From Elusimicrobiaceae bacterium (GTDB taxonomy: Bacteria; Elusimicrobiota; Elusimicrobia; Elusimicrobiales; Elusimicrobiaceae), in the NCBI GenBank assembly GCA_017618215.1, contig JAFZUQ010000006.1, positions 148,527-212,526 on the forward strand: a stretch of 64,000 nt of DNA, written 5' to 3'. The position numbers were made by a program, and so were the translations under genes. This document shows, piece after piece, positions 18,126 through 27,276 of the stretch. The notes under the pieces were generated by a model that saw only the letters and a list, made by a program, of their open reading frames with translations, was not told where the DNA came from and did no database searches. How positions within the stretch are numbered: position 1 is the stretch's first letter; each line of letters opens with the position of its first letter.

Positions 18126-19616
18126 ATGCGTAAAATTAGCTTTACAATTTTTTTATGTTTGTTTAGTTTATCTTGCTTTGCTACGTCTTTTAATTCAAAA
18201 GACGGTAATTTCAGTATTTCACTCCCCCCAAAATGGCAAGAATTAGCGACATCAAATAACGAAGTTTTAAATCTAAAAAAAGGCATTAGTAGAATTAATG
18301 TAACTAAATTGGCCGAATGTGATGATTTAAAATGTCTTGAAAACACGGCAAGCTCCAGAATAAAACAAATAAAAAGTAAGAAATTAAAATTGATAAAAAA
18401 TACTTACTCAGGGGAAGAAATTAAAAAAAGTGAATTTTCCACTTTAGATCCATACCTTTATTTCAGTTATAGTGACGGAAATAAGAACTACACCGAAGGT
18501 TATTTTTTAGCAAACTCTAAAGGATATAAAATAGAACTGTCTAACTTATCATATACCGATTCGGATTTGTACTTATCATTTATAGCACCTAAACCAAAAG
18601 ATATCCAGGATTTACCGTTAATAACAGAAGAAGAACCGCTAATTGAAGAAACTATTATCGCACCCGAAGCACAAAAGCCGGAATGGAAACCGCTTTCTCA
18701 AACTTTACGGGATAATGAAATTTCTCATAAAGAAAATAATCCTAGGTTTATTGTATCCCCTAAATTTTCAGCTATTGTTCTTATTGTCTTCTTATACATC
18801 GCAGTAGCTATGGGATTTTTTGTGTGCAACTTTGTTTTTTCATCTTCGTTATACAGGCATCCGACAAATCCTATATCTTCTTACCCTATTATTGGAACAC
18901 GTTTGTACGGTTCCCCGGATTTATTCTTTAAATTTCATGACAACCAAGGCCATAATTTTATTGTAACTTCACAACGTTGGAGCAGTTTCTTAAAAGAATG
19001 CGGTTTTTATGGGGCCATAGGGTTTACTTTACTGCACTTTATAATTTCTTCTTTAAACAGGCAGGATCTTTCAACTTCCCTGTGGTTTAATACCTTTTTG
19101 TCCCTATGTTATCTGTTTGCGGCACTTGGTTTAGTATTTATGTTAGGCGGATATGTGCTTGATATACTATTCCCCTCTTCAATATTTATTTATAATGATA
19201 AAGGAAAAGTTTTATTCAAAATTGTTCGCAGAAATAGGAGTTTGTTCGGTTTTTCTTATTTAATGTTAACGGACGCATATAATGTTGAGTATAGGCTGGA
19301 AACTAAAAAAATATTTTTTATGAGGAAATGGACCTTATTTGATAAGGATAATCAAATTCTGGTTATACGTGAAAAATCTTTCTTCAAAGCATTGGCTCGC
19401 AAATTATTTGGACATCTTGGGGGTAGTTTGCGCACAGATTATTTAGTAAAAGGTAAAAATGAAAGTGCTGGGCAAATTACCTCTATTCGCAGAGTAACAA
19501 CAAATTTTCAAATAGATATAGATAAACCACAAGCCTTCCCCCCTGTAGCCATACTTGCTACTGCCGCTGTAATTTTTACAAAAAACAGGGATAAATTTTA
19601 CCCTTGGTTTGATTAA
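18126..19616 (+). CDS. Membrane protein with LURP-one/scramblase-like C-terminal domain
   Basis: 496 residues. The parts are a signal peptide (about 1-19), an extracytoplasmic domain (about 20-210) that begins like a surface-adhesion fold (DGNFSISLPPKWQEL), a membrane helix (about 216-240), a short domain, two to three more helices (about 292-355), then a soluble C-terminal domain (about 360-490). That last domain repeats a strand pattern (KGKVLFKIVRRN, MRKWTLFDKDNQILVI, AGQITSIRRVTTNFQIDI) resembling the tubby-like fold of LURP-one/scramblase proteins; this match is by eye only. It is followed by ftcD after two bases. Confidence 0.6.
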   Translation: MRKISFTIFLCLFSLSCFATSFNSKDGNFSISLPPKWQELATSNNEVLNLKKGISRINVTKLAECDDLKCLENTASSRIKQIKSKKLKLIKNTYSGEEIKKSEFSTLDPYLYFSYSDGNKNYTEGYFLANSKGYKIELSNLSYTDSDLYLSFIAPKPKDIQDLPLITEEEPLIEETIIAPEAQKPEWKPLSQTLRDNEISHKENNPRFIVSPKFSAIVLIVFLYIAVAMGFFVCNFVFSSSLYRHPTNPISSYPIIGTRLYGSPDLFFKFHDNQGHNFIVTSQRWSSFLKECGFYGAIGFTLLHFIISSLNRQDLSTSLWFNTFLSLCYLFAALGLVFMLGGYVLDILFPSSIFIYNDKGKVLFKIVRRNRSLFGFSYLMLTDAYNVEYRLETKKIFFMRKWTLFDKDNQILVIREKSFFKALARKLFGHLGGSLRTDYLVKGKNESAGQITSIRRVTTNFQIDIDKPQAFPPVAILATAAVIFTKNRDKFYPWFD

Positions 19617-19618
19617 TT

Positions 19619-20596
19619 ATGCGGCTGATAGAATGTGTCCCTAATATAAGCGAAGGCAGAGATAAAACAAAAATCAAAGAAATTCTTACCGAACTTAAAT
19701 CTGTAAAAGGTGTTGAATTACTTAATTGTGAGATGGGGCAAAGCGCAAACAGGACAGTTATTACCTTCGTAGCACCGAAAGATATTGTAAGTAAAGCAGC
19801 TATATCCCTAATCAAAAAAAGTATTGAACTGATTGATATGAGCAAACATCACGGCGTGCATCCGAGAATCGGTTGTGTTGACGTCTGCCCTTTTATTCCC
19901 CTTAGGAAAACGACTTTGGAAGATTGCGCGGAAATAGCCAAAAATGTAGCACATACCGTGGGTACTGATTTCGGTGTTCCGGTATATTTATACGGTTCAT
20001 CTGCAAGTAAACTACAAAATCGGGAATTAAGTTTTTTAAGAAAGGGCGGATATGAAAATTTAGAAGAAAAATTAATTGCTTGCCCTCCTGATTTCGGCCC
20101 AAACACTTTGACGGAAACCGTGAAAAAATCCGGAGCCTTATGTATAGGAGCAAGGAACTTTTTACTCGCTTACAATATTAATTTAGATACCAAAGATTTG
20201 GAAATTACTAAACTCATCGCTAAAGAATTACGGGCGAAATTATTAGGCATAAAAACTCTTGGATGGTATATCGAAGAATATGGTATGTGCCAAATATCAA
20301 TAAATATTGAGAACTACAAAAAAGCCCCACTTTACTTAGTGTATGAAATATGTAAGAATATCGCGGGAAAGTCAAACATTAAAGTTACAGGTAGCGAACT
20401 TATCGGCATGGCCCCAAAAGATGCGATATTGGATACCGCAAAATTTTATTTAAATAAACAAGGTCGTATTATGCCGGGTATTCCTCATGAAGAGATTTTT
20501 AATCTGGTAATAAAAAATCTTAATTTAAACCAAATTGCTCCGTTTATACCGGAAAACAAAATCATTGAACTCAAATTAAAGAATTTAAGTAATTAA
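19619..20596 (+). CDS. ftcD: Glutamate formimidoyltransferase
   Basis: 325 residues, the length of the stand-alone transferase; the cyclodeaminase domain of bifunctional FTCD is absent. It starts MRLIECVPNISEGRD, the family signature. The catalytic His is in HHGVHPRIG (His81), followed by DVCPFIP. Further family segments are LYGSSA, GPNTLTETVKKSGA and GARNFLLAYN. It moves a formimino group between formimino-glutamate and tetrahydrofolate, linking histidine breakdown to one-carbon metabolism. No other histidine-degradation gene is nearby, so a role in supplying folate one-carbon units is possible. It starts two bases after the upstream stop. Confidence 0.93.
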   Translation: MRLIECVPNISEGRDKTKIKEILTELKSVKGVELLNCEMGQSANRTVITFVAPKDIVSKAAISLIKKSIELIDMSKHHGVHPRIGCVDVCPFIPLRKTTLEDCAEIAKNVAHTVGTDFGVPVYLYGSSASKLQNRELSFLRKGGYENLEEKLIACPPDFGPNTLTETVKKSGALCIGARNFLLAYNINLDTKDLEITKLIAKELRAKLLGIKTLGWYIEEYGMCQISINIENYKKAPLYLVYEICKNIAGKSNIKVTGSELIGMAPKDAILDTAKFYLNKQGRIMPGIPHEEIFNLVIKNLNLNQIAPFIPENKIIELKLKNLSN

Positions 20597-20623
20597 CATT
20601 TAAAAAACGCAGAATTTTCTTTT

Positions 20624-20652
20624 TTGACAACATTTTCACCTTTTGATATAAT
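20624..20652 (+). promoter_or_regulatory. Perfect-consensus sigma70 promoter of the Cys-rich prepilin gene
   Basis: TTGACA at 20624-20629 and TATAAT at 20647-20652 are separated by exactly 17 bases; both boxes are perfect. The expected start is near 20659, followed by a GAGGAAGA ribosome site before the ATG at 20692. This predicts very high, largely unregulated expression. Confidence 0.88.
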
Positions 20653-20691
20653 GATACATATATATTAGAGACGTGACGAGGAAGAATAAAA

Positions 20692-21519
20692 ATGAATAAA
20701 AAAGGTTTTACTTTAGTTGAATTACTGGTGGTAATAATGATTGTTGGTGTATTGACTGCTGTTGCTCTACCGCAATATTTCAAAGCAGTTGAAAAATCAA
20801 AATGCAGTGAAGCAGTAACTATACTACGTGATATATCCAGTGCCCAACACAGTTTTTTCCTTACACACAATGAATATTCAGACAATTTTGATTCACTGGA
20901 TATTAATTTTTCTGACATTGACGGGGAAACAATAAATGGTGATATTATGTCAACTTCAAATTTTGACATTACACCATTTCTTCATCAAAAATTCGGAGAG
21001 AAGGGCGAAAAAAATCTAGCAGTTGCATCCAGGATAAAAGACGACGATACAATTTATGCTGTATATATAGACTTGGAAACAGGAGATTTTCTCTGCGAAG
21101 ATAAAAACAAAAAAGATAATATAACCTGCTCCATACTTGGTTTTGACGGCGCCAGTTCAGTTCAAATTTGTGAAAGCGACGGACACATGGTTAGCAGCGA
21201 AGTTAAATGCCCGGTTTCGCATGTGTGCCCAAACGGGCAATCTTGGCTTAACGACAAATGTACCTGTTTAAACCCGCCTTGCAAAAATGGAGGATGCCCC
21301 GACGAATATTGTTGGAATGGGACTGAATGTATACGTTCCACAGATTGTTCTCTCGTCGTAAATCTTCATACGTGCCCAAGCAGTTACTCTTGGAACGACT
21401 CAGCTGGAAAGTGCGAATGTAAGAATACTCTCGGTTCTAAATGTCCTGATCCAGTATGTAACAAAGGACGAACTTGGAATGGCACGGAATGCGTACTTGC
21501 CGCCAGTACAAGAATTTAA
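20692..21519 (+). CDS. Type IV prepilin-like protein with cysteine-rich tandem repeat
   Basis: 275 residues. The class III prepilin leader is MNKKG with cleavage before Phe6, Glu at mature position 5, then a hydrophobic helix. The pilin globular region runs to about residue 150. The last roughly 130 residues hold 18 cysteines arranged as two copies of a motif of the form CPxxxSW...KCxCxN...CPDxxC...WNGTEC, starting at about residues 180 and 224. The cysteines probably form disulfides in the periplasm or outside. It is probably an abundant pilin or adhesive pilus subunit: the promoter is perfect consensus. No pilus genes adjoin it. Confidence 0.85.
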   Translation: MNKKGFTLVELLVVIMIVGVLTAVALPQYFKAVEKSKCSEAVTILRDISSAQHSFFLTHNEYSDNFDSLDINFSDIDGETINGDIMSTSNFDITPFLHQKFGEKGEKNLAVASRIKDDDTIYAVYIDLETGDFLCEDKNKKDNITCSILGFDGASSVQICESDGHMVSSEVKCPVSHVCPNGQSWLNDKCTCLNPPCKNGGCPDEYCWNGTECIRSTDCSLVVNLHTCPSSYSWNDSAGKCECKNTLGSKCPDPVCNKGRTWNGTECVLAASTRI

Positions 21520-21632
21520 CCCATTAATATCAGATAGGTAAGTTTTAATTTTTTCTATATTTGTAAAAAGATAAGATTAAGATTTACCTATGTTGCATTT
21601 TAATACAAACAAAACAAATTTTATATTTCCCC

Positions 21633-21661
21633 TTTACAAAAGGCATAATAAATGTTAAATT
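21633..21661 (+). promoter_or_regulatory. Candidate promoter of the PTS operon
   Basis: TTTACA and TAAATT are separated by 17 bases, just upstream of the AGAGG ribosome site of the EIIA-HPr-EI gene. The region 21520-21632 holds no gene. It shows a distant inverted pair (TAGGTAA near 21534, TTACCTA near 21586) of uncertain meaning. Confidence 0.45.
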
Positions 21662-21676
21662 GTATGTAGAGGTATT

Positions 21677-24175
21677 ATGACCCTAAAAACTTTAACTTTA
21701 CATAGCCCCGTTAAAGGGAACCTAATTGATTTATCTAAAATTCCTGATGAAGCCTTTGCTCAAAAAATGTTGGGCGACGGTATAGCAATAAAACCACAAG
21801 AAAATTTTATATATTCCCCTACCGATGCCGTAGTTAAAACTTTGCACAAATGTTTACATGCCATTGTTCTTGAAAAAGATGGCCTTGAAATACTTATCCA
21901 TATAGGTATTGATTCCGTATCATTAAAAGGGCAAAGATTTAAAACCTTTATTCAAGAAGGGGATCACATCACTAAAGGCCAAAAATTAATAGAATTTGAT
22001 AAAGATTTTTTAGCACAATATGCTAAAGATAATACTGTGGTTATGGTCATTGTTTCCCCACAAAATGTTACATTAAAGAAAGAAAATTTACAGGAAATAG
22101 ATTCACAGGCAAAAGTACTTGAAGTCGTTTATGACCAAGATACTAAAGCAAATAAGACTTCAAATAATAATTCCACAATTATTACGGAAGAATTTTCGGT
22201 TTCCAACAAAACAGGTTTGCATGCACGGCCGGCAGGTGAAGTCGCAAAACTAGCACAAGGTTTTACCGATACTGATGTATTTATAATCAAAAACGGCAGA
22301 GAGGCTAATGCCAAAAGCGTCGTAGAAATTCTGCGTTTATCTATAGATTACGGAGATAAGATACAAATAAAATCACAAGGCTTGCAGGCAAATGAAGCCA
22401 CAGAGGAAATCAAAAAATTTATTCAAAATGATGATATTAAAGGTACTATGATTAAAAATAATGATTTACAAACTTTTCAAACACTTAACAAAACAGGGGA
22501 AACGAAAATAAAAGGTATAGGAATTTTTGACGGTTTGAGCATAGGTAAATCCTATTTAGTTAAAGATATCCAATTTAAATTAGAAGAAAAATCTACTTTA
22601 ACTCCGGAAGAAGAATTATCTAAATTCCTTACAGCTTTAAACCATGTTAAAAGTGCACTGGATAAAGAACGCCATGCAATATATGGCCAAAAAGAACGTG
22701 AAGAAATATTACTGGCCCATATTACGATTTTGGAAGATCCTTTCCTCATACAAGAAACCCGCCAAGCCATAGCTAAAGGGTACAGTGCGGCTTTTGCTTT
22801 TTCTTCCGCAGTTGAAAGGGCGATAGATGTCTTAAAAAATACAGGTAATGAAATACTACGTTCAAGAATTGCAGATTTCATTGATTTAGAGTCCCGTTTA
22901 TTAACTGATTTAACTGGCACAAGTTATGGCCTGCCTGATTTTAAAGAGGATACAATATTAATAGCAAAAGAACTTTTATCCCATCATTTAAGGGATATTA
23001 ATAGCCATGTAACCGGAATAATTATGGCAGAAGGTTCTACGCTGTCCCATGTTTCGATAATGATAAAAAACTTGGGAATTCCGACGATTATCGGTACCGG
23101 CCCAATTGCCTTAGATATACCGGATGGAAAAGATATTATACTTGATTCCAGATCAGGAACAATTACAGTAGATCCTGTAAATATGGAAGAAATAAAACAA
23201 AAAGTGCAATCTATAAAAGTAAGCCGCGAAAAAAACCTATTACATGCTTTTGAAGAAGCAAGAACTATAGACGGTACAGAAATTATAGTAAGCGGCAATA
23301 TCGGAACAATAGAGCAGGCCGAACAAAGTGCACAACAGGGTGCACAAGGCATCGGCTTAGTTAGAACAGAATTTTTGTTTGCTAATACCCAAAAACCGCC
23401 AACCGAACAAGAACAATATGAAATCTATCAAAAAATAGCTGACTTGCAAAAAGGAAACCCAGTTATTATACGAACTTTGGACGTGGGGGCAGACAAACAT
23501 ATCCCGTTTATGCCGCAAATACGCGAAGATAATCCTATTTTGGGAAGGCGCGGCATAAGAACTTCTTTTGCAAATGTTGATTTGTTTAAAACTCAACTGC
23601 GTGCAATAATGAAAGTAAAACCTTACGGCATAGCAAAAATAATGATACCGATGGTAACATTTATAGAAGAAATCAGAACAGTTAGAAGATTTGTAAAAGA
23701 AGAACAGGAAAAATTAGGTATTGATAAAGTTTCATTGGGTATGATGATGGAAGTTCCGGCTGCTGCTATTATGGCCAAAGAATTTGCCAAAGAAGCCGAT
23801 TTCTTTTCAATAGGCACCAATGACCTCACACAATATACCTTGGCATTAGATAGATCACACCCTACTTTAAATTTTCTTTCAGATAGTTTGAATCCTTCCG
23901 TATTACTTATGATTAACAGTATTGTAGAGGGTGCTAAATCACAAAATATCCCAGTAGGGGTTTGCGGTGCAGTTGCAAGTGAACCGGCCGGCGCAATTTT
24001 ACTTATCGGACTTGGTATTAGGGCATTAAGTGTAGTGCCGACTATGGTTGCAGATATTAAAGCCTTAATTCGCCAATTAGATATTAAAAAATGTCAAAGA
24101 GTAGCACAACAATCTCTTACCTGTAAAAATGTTGCGGAGGTCAGAACCTTAGTGAAGATGGAGTTCAATTTATAA
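21677..24175 (+). CDS. PTS multiphosphoryl transfer protein EIIA-HPr-EI
   Basis: 832 residues fusing three phosphocarriers. EIIA of the glucose type (about 1-150) has His61 (CLHAIVL) and the phosphorylated His75 (ILIHIGID). HPr (about 170-255) has the active His182 in GLHARPAG. Enzyme I (about 275-832) has its phospho-His458 in STLSHVSIM and Cys763 in GVCGAV. It takes phosphate from PEP and hands it through all soluble steps to the membrane EIICB encoded three bases later. The EIIA-HPr-EI order is like NagF of N-acetylglucosamine systems. AGAGG precedes the ATG. Confidence 0.93.
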   Translation: MTLKTLTLHSPVKGNLIDLSKIPDEAFAQKMLGDGIAIKPQENFIYSPTDAVVKTLHKCLHAIVLEKDGLEILIHIGIDSVSLKGQRFKTFIQEGDHITKGQKLIEFDKDFLAQYAKDNTVVMVIVSPQNVTLKKENLQEIDSQAKVLEVVYDQDTKANKTSNNNSTIITEEFSVSNKTGLHARPAGEVAKLAQGFTDTDVFIIKNGREANAKSVVEILRLSIDYGDKIQIKSQGLQANEATEEIKKFIQNDDIKGTMIKNNDLQTFQTLNKTGETKIKGIGIFDGLSIGKSYLVKDIQFKLEEKSTLTPEEELSKFLTALNHVKSALDKERHAIYGQKEREEILLAHITILEDPFLIQETRQAIAKGYSAAFAFSSAVERAIDVLKNTGNEILRSRIADFIDLESRLLTDLTGTSYGLPDFKEDTILIAKELLSHHLRDINSHVTGIIMAEGSTLSHVSIMIKNLGIPTIIGTGPIALDIPDGKDIILDSRSGTITVDPVNMEEIKQKVQSIKVSREKNLLHAFEEARTIDGTEIIVSGNIGTIEQAEQSAQQGAQGIGLVRTEFLFANTQKPPTEQEQYEIYQKIADLQKGNPVIIRTLDVGADKHIPFMPQIREDNPILGRRGIRTSFANVDLFKTQLRAIMKVKPYGIAKIMIPMVTFIEEIRTVRRFVKEEQEKLGIDKVSLGMMMEVPAAAIMAKEFAKEADFFSIGTNDLTQYTLALDRSHPTLNFLSDSLNPSVLLMINSIVEGAKSQNIPVGVCGAVASEPAGAILLIGLGIRALSVVPTMVADIKALIRQLDIKKCQRVAQQSLTCKNVAEVRTLVKMEFNL

Positions 24176-24177
24176 TT

Positions 24178-25611
24178 ATGAAAGAATTTCTTAAAAAAAT
24201 ATCTGCATTTTTTGTAACCTTAGGTAAATCTTTGATGTTACCTATTGCTGTTTTACCTATAGCAGGATTATTACTTAGATTAGGTCAAGCTGATATGCTG
24301 AATATTCAATTTTTGGCGGCGGCGGGAAATGCTGTCTTAAGCACAACTAATTTACCTATCATATTTGCTTTAGGTGTTGCAGTAGGTTTTGCCAAGGAAG
24401 AACATGGTGCAGCTGCGCTATCTGCCTTCGTAGGTTACATGATTATGACTGCAGTAGTAAAAGTATTTGACAAAACAATAGATATGCAAGTTCTAGGCGG
24501 TATTATAATGGGTGTAACAGCAGGATTTCTTTATAACAAATATAAGTCAGTAAAACTCCCCCCCTTTCTCGCATTTTTCGGTGGCAGACGTTTTGTTCCG
24601 ATAATTACAGGTCTTTTTGCCATAATCTATGGTTTAATTTTTGCCTTTGTTTGGCCTCATATTTCTAATTTAATATCCGCTTTTGGTAATTGGGTAATAG
24701 CAAGTAACAATATCGGTCTCTTTTTCTTCGGTGTAGCAAACCGCTTGTTAATTCCTTTAGGATTACATCATGTATTAAATAATCTTATTTGGTTTCAATT
24801 CGGGGATTTCACTGTTATCAATGAACTTGGCGTAGAAGTAATAAAACACGGCGATCTTTGGCGTTTTTTAGCACAAGACCCAAGCGCAGGCGGTTTCATG
24901 GCAGGTTTCTTCCCAGTAATGATGTTTGGTTTACCGGCTGCTGCACTTGCTATGATACTTGAATCATATAAAGAAAACCGCAAAGCTACCGCAGGTATCT
25001 TACTCAGTGCGGCATTAACTTCTTTCTTAACAGGTATTACAGAACCGATAGAATTTGCCTTTATGTTTTTGGCTTTCCCGCTCTATATTTTACATGCTGT
25101 TTTAACAGGTTTAAGCATGGTAATTATGAATATTCTTAATGTTAAACTTGGATTTTCCTTTTCAGCGGGTTTGTTTGACTATATGCTAAATTGGGGCATA
25201 AGTACAAATCCTAAAATGATGTTACCTGTGGGTTTAATATATGGAGTTTTATACTTCTTTATATTTAGATTCGCTATACGCAAATGGAATTTAAAAACAC
25301 CCGGAAGGGAAACAGTGCTAACCCAAATTGAAATACCCGAAACCAAACAACAAAATGAAGAATACCAGGAAACATTGTCAAGAGGATCAAAATATTTATT
25401 GGCTTTGGGCGGTAAAGAAAACATAAAAACTTTGGGAGCCTGCGCCACGCGTTTACGCCTTGAAGTTAATGATGGAACAAAAATTAATACCGAAGCCCTA
25501 AAAGCACTTGGAGTAAGAGGTGTAATAAATAAAGAGGGTATAGTTCAAGTAATTATAGGCCCTGAGGCAGATTTAATAAATGATGAAATTCATCAGGTAA
25601 TGGGGAAATAA
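24178..25611 (+). CDS. PTS EIICB sugar permease, NagE-like
   Basis: 477 residues. The EIIC domain (about 1-365) has some ten membrane segments and the motif FMAGFFPVMMFGLPAAALAM, closer to N-acetylglucosamine than glucose permeases by eye. EIIB (about 395-477) has the phosphorylated Cys422 in GACATRLRL. EIIA is missing here because it is fused to HPr and EI in the preceding gene. It transports and phosphorylates a hexose or amino-hexose. An outer-membrane barrel gene follows after one base, so uptake across both membranes appears to be encoded together. Exact substrate is uncertain. Confidence 0.92.
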   Translation: MKEFLKKISAFFVTLGKSLMLPIAVLPIAGLLLRLGQADMLNIQFLAAAGNAVLSTTNLPIIFALGVAVGFAKEEHGAAALSAFVGYMIMTAVVKVFDKTIDMQVLGGIIMGVTAGFLYNKYKSVKLPPFLAFFGGRRFVPIITGLFAIIYGLIFAFVWPHISNLISAFGNWVIASNNIGLFFFGVANRLLIPLGLHHVLNNLIWFQFGDFTVINELGVEVIKHGDLWRFLAQDPSAGGFMAGFFPVMMFGLPAAALAMILESYKENRKATAGILLSAALTSFLTGITEPIEFAFMFLAFPLYILHAVLTGLSMVIMNILNVKLGFSFSAGLFDYMLNWGISTNPKMMLPVGLIYGVLYFFIFRFAIRKWNLKTPGRETVLTQIEIPETKQQNEEYQETLSRGSKYLLALGGKENIKTLGACATRLRLEVNDGTKINTEALKALGVRGVINKEGIVQVIIGPEADLINDEIHQVMGK

Positions 25612-25612
25612 G

Positions 25613-26458
25613 ATGAAAAAATTAATCTTAATATTTATATTTTGCGGTTTAGCATTAAAAGGATTTGCTTTTAGTGCAGGTGATTTGTTTATTAAAAATT
25701 CCCGTTTTTGGCAGAATCAAGTTTCTTTAAGTATATTAGAGCAAAATCTAATTTCTGCCGGCTTAATTTTTGATCTTACCAAACACAAAGACAGAAAAGA
25801 TCAAATTTATGCTTTCTATGTCCCATTTGTATTAAAACTCTCTATTCTTGATTTAACCATAAATCCTTTTTGGTATCCTGATACTAACAATGCTCAAGCT
25901 TACGGAGGAAGTATAAAAATAGAAAGCCTTATAAGAAATGACGAGATAAATAATACTTATGTCAAAGGTTATTTGCAGGCTGCTTTTGCGAATCAAAAAG
26001 CAAATATTGCAAGAGGTCTCACGCCGGTAAACAAAGAAAATTTTAAACAATTTGCATTTGAAGGAGGGCTTAATTTAAATTTAGCAAACCTCTATAATTT
26101 TAATTTGAACGGAAATATATTCACTTACCCGGATGATGTAAAAAATGTTTCTTACTTCGGCGGAATTATGAATCAAAGTGATATCGCTGATTTGGGAACC
26201 ATAGATTATGTGTTAAATTTTCCAGAATTTTCTGCAGGTGGAAGTATTACTTGGATTTCTGCGGAAAATACGACAAAAACTTCTATCAGTTACAAATACA
26301 TTAATTATGAAAATAATTTAATAGCACATTCTGTAATGTTTAGAACTATAATACCCCTTACAGAGAATTTAATAACGACTTTAATTTACAACCATATATT
26401 TGCAACACATCACACTAATAAGGATATTTTCGGAATTGGATTGAATTATTTATTTTAG
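25613..26458 (+). CDS. Outer-membrane beta-barrel protein, possible sugar porin
   Basis: 281 residues with a signal peptide (about 1-19, ending KGFA). The rest is alternating hydrophobic and polar strands with many Asn, Tyr and Phe residues. The chain ends GLNYLF with a terminal Phe, as expected for proteins inserted by the Bam machinery. I recognise no named family. It starts one base after the EIICB stop, so a role in letting the PTS sugar cross the outer membrane is a reasonable inference. Confidence 0.75.
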   Translation: MKKLILIFIFCGLALKGFAFSAGDLFIKNSRFWQNQVSLSILEQNLISAGLIFDLTKHKDRKDQIYAFYVPFVLKLSILDLTINPFWYPDTNNAQAYGGSIKIESLIRNDEINNTYVKGYLQAAFANQKANIARGLTPVNKENFKQFAFEGGLNLNLANLYNFNLNGNIFTYPDDVKNVSYFGGIMNQSDIADLGTIDYVLNFPEFSAGGSITWISAENTTKTSISYKYINYENNLIAHSVMFRTIIPLTENLITTLIYNHIFATHHTNKDIFGIGLNYLF

Positions 26459-26466
26459 AGGTAATT

Positions 26467-27276
26467 ATGGAAGAAAAAAATAAACAAGCTCAACACACGA
26501 CATTAGGGGATAATTCTTTGGCAAAAGATGCCGCCACAAGAGTATTGTCGTTGGTATCGCATAAGTTAAAAACTCCTCTTTCTATAATAAACGGTTATTC
26601 CGAGGCAATTTTGTCAACGGTTAAACCAAAAGAAATGTCTAATTTTAATATAAAAGCCCTTGAAGATATTAATAAACAAGGGGAGAAACTAAGTGTATTG
26701 GTCGACAAACTTATTAGATTCGCCAACATCAGTGATTTGCTACCGGAAGATTTAGAGAAAAAGAACGTTAATGTTAAAAAAATATTCTCCGAAGTATCTT
26801 CAAAATGTATTTTAAGAGATGATTCTATTACCGTCAATTCTTCCGATAACACAATACGCAGGAAAGCCCCTACCATAGAAATTAAATGTGAAAATGATAC
26901 AACGGTACATGCCGACGGCACCTTGCTTGCTATCGCAATAGAGGAATTGGTGGATAATGCTATCCGATTTAATAACAATGCATCTAAAAAATTACGCTTG
27001 TTTTATTATCAAGACCATGAAAAAGATGTCTTGGCCGTAGCAGATAACGGCGTAGGCATAAGGGAAGAACATATAACTAAAATCTTCCATAAATTTTATC
27101 AAATAGATGATTTCTTTACAGGTCAAATCGAAGGTTGGGGACTTGGCCTTGCTTTAGTTAAACGCATTATGAATTTACACGGTGGTAATATTACCGTTCG
27201 TTCGCAATATGGGGTTGGGACAATTATTTCTTTAGTTTTCCCTAAGATAAATGATAAAAAACTTAAAAGCATTTAA
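26467..27276 (+). CDS. Soluble sensor histidine kinase
   Basis: 269 residues, no membrane helix and no recognised sensor domain. The HisKA dimerisation helix carries His32 in SHKLKTPLS. The ATP-binding domain shows the N box (EELVDNAIRFN), G1 (DNGVGI), the F box (IFHKFYQID) and G2 (GWGLGLALVKRI). No response regulator gene is adjacent. It follows the outer-membrane barrel by eight bases and overlaps the next gene by 26 bases, so it belongs to the PTS operon. Its signal may come from a partner protein, perhaps the 158-aa protein. Confidence 0.9.
   Translation: MEEKNKQAQHTTLGDNSLAKDAATRVLSLVSHKLKTPLSIINGYSEAILSTVKPKEMSNFNIKALEDINKQGEKLSVLVDKLIRFANISDLLPEDLEKKNVNVKKIFSEVSSKCILRDDSITVNSSDNTIRRKAPTIEIKCENDTTVHADGTLLAIAIEELVDNAIRFNNNASKKLRLFYYQDHEKDVLAVADNGVGIREEHITKIFHKFYQIDDFFTGQIEGWGLGLALVKRIMNLHGGNITVRSQYGVGTIISLVFPKINDKKLKSI

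Noticed and set aside
21520..21632. Possible riboswitch or antiterminator leader before the PTS operon
   Set aside because: Only a loose TAGGTAA/TTACCTA pair about 50 bases apart is visible, without a known aptamer core or RAT-like element.
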